Assembly: GCA_023213395.1 (NCBI GenBank)
Contig: CM041465.1
Span: 13,206,001 to 13,270,000, forward strand
Reading direction: 5' to 3'
Source of the DNA: Cycas panzhihuaensis
Taxonomy: Eukaryota; Cycadophyta
DNA: 64,000 nt
Both the position numbers and the translations under genes were made by a program. Numbering within the stretch: the first letter of the stretch is position 1; each line of letters begins with the position of its first letter. The notes beneath the pieces are model-generated. The model was not told the origin of the DNA and ran no database searches. It worked only from the letters and a program-made list of their open reading frames with translations. Positions 56,399 through 64,000 of the stretch are shown piece by piece.

Positions 56399-58900
56399 TC
56401 AGAAACCGTAATGACCCGGGCGTACAGGAACAGCCTTGGGGAAGAGAGGGACTTCCGGAGGAAGGGTCTCCGGAAGAGGGTCAGAAGGAGTGGAAGAATA
56501 AGAAGCTCCCACCGCTTCCTTAGCAGCTTGAGATCGCGTAAGGGCAAAAGTGGGAGTTGCTTCAAGTAACTGGATCACCTTCTTCCCCCTATTCCGGGGT
56601 CGTGAAGGTGACGGGGTGCGATGGCTAGGAGAACGAGAAGAGGAAGATAAGTTCCGAGCACCCTTCCCTTTGTCATGGGAAGGACGGGGATCAGGCGATC
56701 TTCCTCAGTTTCGGTTGTTCTTGGTTTGGGTATTGTGATCACGTTCCCCGTGTTTAGGGAACGGATCCTTGTGAACTGGTTGATCCAAATTAGGCCTTAA
56801 GGCCCGTTTGGGAGAAGAATCACGTCGAGGGGCATCCTTTGGATGCTGGGCCCTACAACGCGAATCGTCATGGAAGCAATCCCCATGAATGGAGCACCAC
56901 TTCTTCTCAAGCGGAGGGTCGGACCTTCTCGCTTAAGAGGACTGGGCATTTCCATTCCTGGGAAGAGGAGCTTGGGTAGTTTGTTGGACTTGTTTATTTG
57001 ATGTGGGGGATGAAGGATCTTGGAGCTTGAGTTCCTTCATCGTATGCTCGAATGAGCGTATAGCTGATGTGAAAGGGTCAAGAGTCCTCTCAGTAGGATG
57101 AGAGGAAGACCGTGTCGGTTGGGAAGGTTTGGTATCTTTAGTAGGGGGTGGTGCCTCACGGCGTTGTGAGGGCTTAAGAGGTTTCTTGAGATCGGCTTAG
57201 ATCTCAATAGCCTCCAACGCCAAACACTTGGCGATCACGGAGTCACATGTAGTCGCCCCCATCTTGAGGACTTCTACATGGACTTCGGGACGAAGCGCAT
57301 TGACGAAAAGGTCTCGCTTCAGCTCCTCAGGCAATGTTGCCTTAGTGGATTGAAGCAAGTCATGGAATTACCGCACAAAGTCACGATTCATCTCATCGTG
57401 ACCTTATTTGAGTGAAAGAAGGGATTTCATTCCGCTCTCGAATGGACGAGCTACATCAAAATAGTTGATGAACTGATCCACCAATTACTGGAATGAATGG
57501 ATTGAGTGGGCAGGGAGACGGTAGAACCATTTGAGGGCATCACCCTGCAAGGATCGCGGGAATAGTTTCATCAAAATATGGTCGTAAGCCCAGTAATCGA
57601 TGCATGCCATAGAAAAACTACAGACATGCTCCGCCGGGTCTTACGACGAAGTCCCATCGAATCTAGGAACTTTAGGGGGATGAGGCAGCAAGTTGGTTCA
57701 CAACACCTCAACCGAAAGAGGAGTTGACCTAAAGTCCATGAAGGGATGCGCCCTTGCCTGAACCATAGGATCAACGAATGTCGAAGTAAGTAACACGCAA
57801 GGAGCGGATGGGGGTGGGACACCCATCCCTCCTTGTGGAAGCACCCCTTGCTGAAAAGAGGCATGGGGATAAGTGCTTTGGAAGGGAGTCAGGTTCCCTT
57901 GCGAAGGCACAATGGATGGAATTACATTGGAAGATGGGCAAGAGGGATGTGGAACCAGGTTTTGCCCATATGGGCCACCCGTAGGTAGAGCGACCCCATA
58001 TGGGTGTAGCGGATCCACCCTATAAACCAAAAGACAGCTTCCTCTACCCTGCCCCCAAGGTTGAGAAGTATACCCTGGGGGAGCATAGAAGGAAGCACCA
58101 ACGTGTTGGGTTTGAGGATGTGCGGGAGCGGATCCCACACGACTAGTGATTACAATGCTAGTAGGACCAATAGGCCTACTAGGAGTAGCATGTGCCACAT
58201 TAGGGGATGACACATTGGTTTGACTAGGAATGGGTATGCTAACCTTCAGTGGAGGAAAAGACACACCATGAGAAGACCCTAAGGCGTTAGGACCTTGATG
58301 AGGAATAGAAGGTGCAACACATGCCCCCACTGTAGGAATGGGAAACGAGTGGGACGCACGTGTAGGCACGAAGGGATTTGTTGTCAAAGGAAGAGTAGAT
58401 GAGGATGAGGCATGCGGGGGAGGAGCAGAAGAGGAAGAGGCTCCTCCACAAAGGGCATCCTCAAGCCATCCAGGACGTGGCTGCAAGCGTGCCGCGTGGC
58501 GACACTCGTTGAGAGCTTCAAATACGTCAACATGAGGAGTCCCTACATACTCGTAAGAGGCGATCGGAACCTCGAACAAAGTAGGTTCCTTGGAATGTTC
58601 CTCATAAGAGTCGTCAACTACGTGGCAAGCCTCGAGAGGAATGGATCCTTCTATGGTAGAAGGATGGGCATCGAATGAAAGGTGTTGGTCGTTTGGGTAA
58701 TAAAGGGGGTCGTCACCCACTTGGGTGGACTCGGGAATAGTAGAAGGAAAGGCATGGGTTTCCAAGGTTAAAGTGTGGTAGGTCCAATCGGAAGAGTATC
58801 CCTCCATAGTCAGATCAGAATCTGATGAAGGAAGAAGGCAATACTTGGGGTCCTCTAACAACATAGGTAGACCGCGTAAGTGATGAGAAAAACATCGCAT
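56399..58900 (-). pseudogene. Copy C gag, best-preserved of the family
   Basis: A 400-codon ORF runs from the ATG (complement of 58898-58900) to 57698: acidic N-terminus (DSDLTMEGYSSDW), then P/S/T-rich with GQGRG and PTGGPYGQN. A TGA replaces an Arg codon in VEVLRTN at the ORF end, after which the capsid-like part (CIDYWAYN, GDALKWF) continues at about 57650-57300. A basic region and a CX2HX4HX4C-type knuckle (near 56880) precede the end. It ends at TGA 56399-56401, directly followed in frame by pol. It lacks the second-codon stop of B and E. Confidence 0.86.
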
Positions 58901-59050
58901 GCAAGGTCAACCGACGATGTTAGGAAAAGAGAAAGAGCAGTAAAACACATGCGTTGGGGGCTGCCCAATGTGGAGGTCGAGGTAGGTATAAAAAGGATCA
59001 TGCGAGAGTAGTGAAACCAATTGAAGAGAGCGAGAACTAGCTCCCTTACT

Positions 59051-59073
59051 GGCAGTCCCCAGTATGGTCGCCA
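59051..59073 (-). other. Primer-binding site, copy C
   Basis: Minus strand TGGCGACCATACTGGGGACT, two bases after the LTR end; best-preserved version of the family. Looks like an Ogre/Tat (tRNA-Arg-like) site; tRNA identity unverified. Confidence 0.75.
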
Positions 59074-59075
59074 GT

Positions 59076-61647
59076 TGACACGCTGCTACGGGATAACTAC
59101 CTAACTGATAGGTATGGGGGAGAGTGAGTGGTGAAATGATAGAAGGTGGAACCTAAGAGGTGAGTAACTATCATGCAGAGTGCCCCGTGCGCCGGAGCTC
59201 GAGTCCGGGATCTGCAATGGAGTATGGCTACTATCAGGTGACCCTTCACCGCTTTGAACAAGGGGTGAAGGTGCGTAGGGCAAACCTGGGTTGACCTAGG
59301 GGCAGGACCCTCCCACCCTTGGGTGGCCAGAAGGGGGAAGAGAAATCCAAAGGGAAAGAGTCAAGAGTGAGCCTACACAACCTAACCAGGTACACGAGTG
59401 ATGCGAAAGACAAGGCACTTGTGTGGTCGAGGAGAGGATGAGAAAGGTGGAGAAAGAGAGTTCCTACAACCTTTCCTATAGACGGTAAAAATATATATAA
59501 CAAAATAAATGAAATACAACCAAACACGAAACCAAATTTTCCCCTTTTATCTTCCAATGTGCTAATTACTATAGGAAACATAAAAGAGGAAAAGGAGGTA
59601 GCAAAGTGGAGCGAAACATGCACCTGGACCAAGGGCGTGCGTGACAAAGAAGCCTTCTTGAGGAGCACCAAACCGTTCCACGCGGCGCGTTGGATGTAAG
59701 TTGTTGCGGCGGGTAGAAAAGAGGGGCTTCCTTACCTTCCCCAGAAAATCAAATGCGATGCCAACAAAGAAAGGAAGCACCAACTAATAAGTGAAACAAT
59801 ATCAAAATATAATGAATACACAGGTACTTACCGGTAATGGGACTAACGGGCGATATCCTCCGTGCTCCCCGAATACCTACAAGCAAAGGCGGTCTCTCCC
59901 TTCCCAGAGGAAGAACACTAACATGCAACACAAAGTTCTAACAATATACGCTCAAGTAATGTAAATGTGAACCTAAACACATATGCGTTAGTGCCGATCC
60001 AACAAAGAAAGTACCCAAGAAATAGTGACCAAGGCGGAAGCAAATGATCGGTAAGCCTCAGAGTGGCCTACCCCCCACAAATGATGCCCTAACCTCCCCT
60101 CAAGAGCCACGAGGCAGCGAGGATAAAGTCAAGAGCAAGGGCTGGAAAATGGCAGCAATAAGGGCAAGGAGAGGCCCAAGAAAACCCACGGCGAACCGAG
60201 ATGCTATGAGGAGCAAGCCAGGCAACCGAGAAGAAAGGTGAAGCAAAAAACCAGTGGTTGGGACTTATGAGTGATACCCAAACCTGAGAAAAAGGCCCCA
60301 AATCAGCACTGCAACTTGTGACAGCGCTGGTTTGGGCAACCAAAAGGAAGCCTTCAAACCCTTGTTTGCAAGCCAAGGGCAGCACGGGGCGAGAGGGAGG
60401 CTTTGGAGGGCTCAGAGCCACTTAGGGAACGTGGAAGGTGGTACGGAATCCACCCAGCTCCTCTCCAAAACCTATGCCGCCCCTCAATGCCGCTGCCTTA
60501 AGCAGCAAATGCAGGCAAGAAGCACAGAAAGAGTGGTATAACAGCCCACAAAAGGAAGGAAAACTAACTTACAAGATCAAGCAAAGAGCAAGCTAGACTG
60601 AGCATGAATATCACAAAAAAATAATGTAAAGCCAAGAGTACCTAAGTAGGGGAGGCAAGGGGTTTACCTCAGCCAAAGGACAGTGAGGAGGGGTTGAGAA
60701 ATCAGCCCATATCTGAAGCACAGCAGGTTTGAGACCCTGCTAAGGAGATGTGAGAGGAAACACCTGCACTCAGGAGCACTTATGGACTACCTGAGCAAAG
60801 ATCAACTGGAAAACACTCCAAAGAGGCCCTCTCCAAGGTGTTTGAGGGGCTAGGAGAATGTCTCAGCCACACCAAAGGAGAGCTAGGTGCTGAAGGAGGG
60901 GTGCTGGTCCGATGCTTGACAGAGCAATGAGAGAAGAGCAGAGCAGGATGATGTTTCCTTGAGAGCAATTCCAAAAGTAAGCCAAAAAAATCCTTGAAAA
61001 TGAGTCAAAAGTGGGTTAAGTACTCAACCAAAACCCTAAAGTGAGTGATTAGGGCACGGCTGGAAGAGAAATAAGGCGCGAGCCACGTGGCAGTTTCGCA
61101 ATAAATGCAAAATTACCATGGTGGATTTTTAAAAACAACTTGAGACAGTTGTACCGCCGCGAATTTCGCTATACCGGGAATATTCCGTGACGCAATTGAG
61201 CCTAAAATGGGGCCCACCTTGGCGGTCTAGGCAAAGCGTATGACCGAAAGGGAAAAAAGGGGATTAGAACACCTACCCGGGGGTACACAAGCCAACAAAC
61301 GGGTCCAAGGGAGCAAAAATAGGGCTCGAGTGGGGTGGCAAGTTAACCAGACGATGATGAGTCATCACACGGGCGGAGGTGGCGCAAACCTAGTGGATCT
61401 TGGAGCGAGGAGGGCAGATGCGGAAAGTAACGTGGCCACAAGGGTGCCACACTCACTAGGAGCATGCCCTTGCTATAGTCATCATAGGCTAAAAATAAGT
61501 ATGGACAACGGCAAGGTCGCCCACGAGCCACACACATGCAGACATGCAATCAAATACCCATAAAAAGAAAGAGATGGCAACGCAGAAAACATACATGTAC
61601 TTACCTGAGTCGATGATTCTGTATCCATTCCTAGAAGCCAGGAAACA
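59076..61647 (-). repeat. 5' LTR of copy C (2572 bp)
   Basis: The minus-strand ends TGTTTCC (61647) and GTGTCA (59076) give canonical TG...CA. Very similar to the 3' LTR except for the missing 199 bp there and differences in the GCGGTACC repeat zone. Short ORFs (59246-59671, 61240-61563 and others) also occur in the 3' LTR but have no recognisable domain. Confidence 0.88.
59491..59500 (-). promoter_or_regulatory. Possible sense promoter TATA in the C 5' LTR
   Basis: Minus strand TTATATATAT, about 415 bp before the LTR end, also present in the 3' LTR near 47810. Position suits a U3/R border with U5 of about 390 nt, but no transcript evidence is possible here. Confidence 0.35.
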
Positions 61648-61951
61648 CTTTCTAATCTCTGGATTAACTTGTTGATGGTTACTTTTAGGCTTTGCATTAG
61701 CCATGAGAATCAACTTCCCATTGGCTTCTTTAATGCCATAAACATCTTCATCACCCACAGAGTTAAGTAAAGCTTTACTTTTAGTTTTAGATTTACATTT
61801 TCCCTTATTCTTGGGTCCTTTCTCTGGGTGTAGGAACCAACAATCTTCTATGCCGTAACCTACTCGCTTGCAATGAGTACAAGTGACTTTGATTTGGGTG
61901 GTATTGGCTTGTTTCTTCTTTCCAAAACCCCCAATGGGTTATTGTCCAACT
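61648..61951 (-). pseudogene. Retroelement gag C-terminal fragment with zinc knuckle
   Basis: Minus-strand frame reads KKKQANTTQIKVTCTHCKRV, GYGIEDCWFLHPEKGPKNKG, a Lys-rich stretch and GDEDVYGIKEANGK. The knuckle is C-X2-C-X3-G-Y-X4-C with Tyr for the usual His. It is bounded by the LTR of C on the left and the LTR of F on the right. Same strand as G, and located where G gag should be if C split G. Confidence 0.65.
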
Positions 61952-63012
61952 TGATCTAGGAGGATCTACCATATGTTTATAGGATGCAGAAAATGCTAGG
62001 CATTGGAATAACTAAAAGAGATATAGCCAAATGGTATCAAAATTATATGAAATTTTGTGTAAAAGAAGAAAACACATACCACTACATGTGTAAAAAATTT
62101 GGGGTTTAGAAAATATCATTTGATTAGAGTTCAAGCCTTGTTTTTCATAAAATTAATCCCACACCTAGTAGAAAAAACAATAAATACATATTATAATTAA
62201 ATGAATAAAAATCTAGCCAAATGATATCCAAATGAGCCAAACTTTTGAGGAAGTGGAGACAACATGTGTTCCTATATGTGTGCCAAATTTGAGCTAAATT
62301 AGAGTCTGGTAAGGTCAGTTACAAACTACAACTGTTAAGCATTACATGAAGGCTACTTGGACAATAGAAAAATAGCAAATACATATTAACATTAAATGAA
62401 TAAAAATGTAATCAAATGACATATAAATGAGCTAAAATTTTATGAAAGTAGAGGGGACATGTGTTCATATATGTGTACCAAATTTGAGCTAAATTAGAGT
62501 TTGTTAAGGTCAATTATAAGACACAATGTTGAAGAATTGCATGAAGGCCACTTGGACAACGTGCATTTTGGTGGTTAGTGGTTATACTTGCATGATTGCC
62601 ATTTGTTAAACAGATAATTTGGGTTTCTTTCTATAAATTGAGCTCTATTATGGGTTGGAGAGGTAGTTCTTAGAGGTTAAAGGCACTTGACTTGGTAAGC
62701 ATCCTTGGAGAAGTATTTTAGAGGGTTGGAGCCCCCCTTATGGTATAATTATATCATTTATTCCTTGTAATTTAACCATTCTTCTGGTAGTTGATTTCTC
62801 CACCATTAAATGGAGATTTTCATAGTTCAATAAAAGTATTACTCCTCATACTTTTGGATAAATGTCAAGAATAAATGAATTAGTGTAAAATTTCCTTTTG
62901 TGGGCTAATTTTTGTTTTGATGTTATTAGAATTTCTACACTAACTCCTAGGATCTCAAGGAGAAAAGGATCATAATTAACTTCTTTACCAATTAAGCTCT
63001 ATTTTGGGATCA
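61952..63012 (+). repeat. 5' LTR of element F (1061 bp)
   Basis: TGATCT start and GGGATCA end, as in D. Contains the two-unit internal duplication and a TATAAATTGAG box near 62632. Confidence 0.88.
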
Positions 63013-63017
63013 TATTT

Positions 63018-63028
63018 TGGTATCAGAG
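63018..63028 (+). other. Primer-binding site of element F
   Basis: TGGTATCAGAG, the standard initiator-Met tRNA complement, five bases after the LTR. Confidence 0.85.
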
Positions 63029-63145
63029 TATGTGATCTTTGTTGTAGGGACTTGAATGGTACAAATAAGGAAAGGATACAAAGAGAAAGGTGAAGCATTT
63101 CTTGTGTTGTAATCACCAAGAAGATAAAGAAAGAATACAAGCACC

Positions 63146-64000
63146 ATGGCTGAAAAAGAAGATTGAGAAATTAGATTTGAAAGGCTTGAGAAGAATGTAG
63201 AAGTCTTGATGAAAATGATGACCCAACTTCTACCTCTAGTCAAGGGAAAAGGCAAAGAGAAGGAAGTTGAAGGAGTATTCACATATAACCAAAACCATGA
63301 AGAGGAAGAGGAGGAGACCTTAAAGCACTCACTTGAAGAAAGCAAGGGTACTTCATCTCATCAACCCTTCAAGGTGGAGGAAAAGTTGGATATTCCAACT
63401 TATGATGGAGAGGTAAATGTTGAAAAGTTGGACCATTGGTTGGATCAATTTGAAACCCACTTCACAATTTATACTTATAGTAATGCTCAAAAGCTTTCAT
63501 TTGCTAGGCTCAAGTTATATAAACATGCATTGACATGGTGGAATGCATATTTAAAGACTCATGATGTATCTTCTTTTTCATGTATGGATTTTAAGAAAAT
63601 AATAAAGAAGCAATACTACCCCATAAGTCATGAGGAAGACCAATGGGTCACTTGGGAATATTTACGCCAAGAGAGAGGTGTATGTATCCAAGACTATACT
63701 TCTTTATTTTTTAGGCATGGCATGCTACTTGGTATTAATATGGATGAACATATCACTCTTATGAAATTCATTGGAGGATTACATGAATACATAAGAAAGG
63801 AACTAAGGCTTTTTAAGGTTCAATCCATTGGAGAAGTAAGTAGAATGGCTATGGCAATATAAAGTAAAAGCAAGAAATCTACATTCATGTCTAAAGATTC
63901 TACTTTTACTTTTAATAAGTATGAAAAGAATCCTAAATTGCACTCATCTAAAGGGCAAGAAGGAAAGAAGAAAAGAACTAATTTTGTTAAAAGTTCTAAC
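63146..64000 (+). pseudogene. Element F gag, partial
   Basis: ATG 63146 (MAEKED) is followed by an in-frame TGA; the main frame from 63206 is open to 63862 with LVKGKGKEKE, DIPTYDGEVNVEKLDHWLDQ, LTWWNAYLKTHD, HEEDQWVTWEYLRQE and FIGGLHEYIRKELRLF. It is then interrupted by TAA where D has GAA, and continues to the window end in the Lys-rich region before the zinc knuckle. Capsid/nucleocapsid protein of the element. Confidence 0.87.

Larger units (their letters stand above)
47596..61647 (-). mobile_element. Tat-like Ty3/gypsy copy C (14.05 kb), non-autonomous, with additional RNase H and antisense gene
   Basis: Minus-strand order: 5' LTR (61647-59076), primer-binding site, gag, protease, RT start fused to integrase end, spacer, antisense three-exon gene (plus strand), additional RNase H, polypurine tract, 3' LTR (49986-47596, cut short by about 199 bp). 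It is the most complete display of the non-pol modules of the family. Most of RT, RNase H and integrase are gone. It is GC-richer than E, so younger or more constrained. Confidence 0.88.
61952..64000 (+). mobile_element. Ty3/gypsy element F (D family), left part only
   Basis: 5' LTR, primer-binding site and most of gag, running off the right edge. Close to element D throughout, but in places less damaged, for example across the gag frameshift of D near 12480. Confidence 0.88.

Overview
This is repeat-dense plant nuclear DNA with no recognisable host gene, tRNA, rRNA or CRISPR array. It contains nested, decayed retrotransposons: a Ty3/gypsy family with Tat/Ogre-type primer-binding sites and gag/protease motifs, a second smaller Ty3/gypsy family primed by initiator-Met tRNA, and one L1-type LINE. 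Many premature stops are C-to-T or G-to-A changes of CAG, TGG or CGA codons, as expected of old DNA under plant CG/CHG methylation. The element types and extreme nesting suggest a large-genome seed plant, possibly a gymnosperm; the species is inference only.

Layout, left to right. (1) 1-7407: minus-strand Tat-like copy A; its left end lies outside the window. (2) The LTR 4840-7407 also serves as the left LTR of copy B (minus, to 27338). B keeps protease, RT, RNase H and integrase, and carries on the opposite strand a three-exon gene (8053-10491). (3) B is split by element D (10838-17550, plus strand), a complete 6.7-kb gypsy element with a TCCAT target duplication. (4) 27339-36688: older, AT-rich copy E, truncated inside pol. 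(5) 36689-38040: unassigned DNA. (6) about 38041-43499: decayed full-architecture LINE. (7) about 43500-47595: minus-strand gypsy element G, truncated. (8) 47596-61647: Tat-like copy C, with 3' LTR, polypurine tract, an additional RNase H ORF, a second copy of the antisense three-exon gene, a deleted pol, gag and 5' LTR. (9) 61648-61951: a gag zinc-knuckle fragment, perhaps the other side of G. (10) 61952-64000: element F, same family as D, running off the window.

Most interesting system: the Tat-like family carries an antisense gene with its own TATA box, two introns with conserved GT-AG borders and an apparent plant-mobile-domain-like protein with an acidic linker and a coiled-coil C-terminus. 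Two copies have the same exon structure, and most of the disrupted codons in one copy are intact in the other, so the ancestor was a real spliced gene. Copies A and C have lost RT, RNase H and nearly all of integrase by deletions that fuse the RT start in frame to the integrase C-terminus, while keeping gag, protease and LTRs. C also keeps the antisense gene and the additional RNase H. B has the reverse content (full pol, antisense gene, no additional RNase H, no recognisable polypurine tract). This suggests non-autonomous derivatives mobilised by B-like relatives. All four copies also share an in-frame stop between gag and pol.
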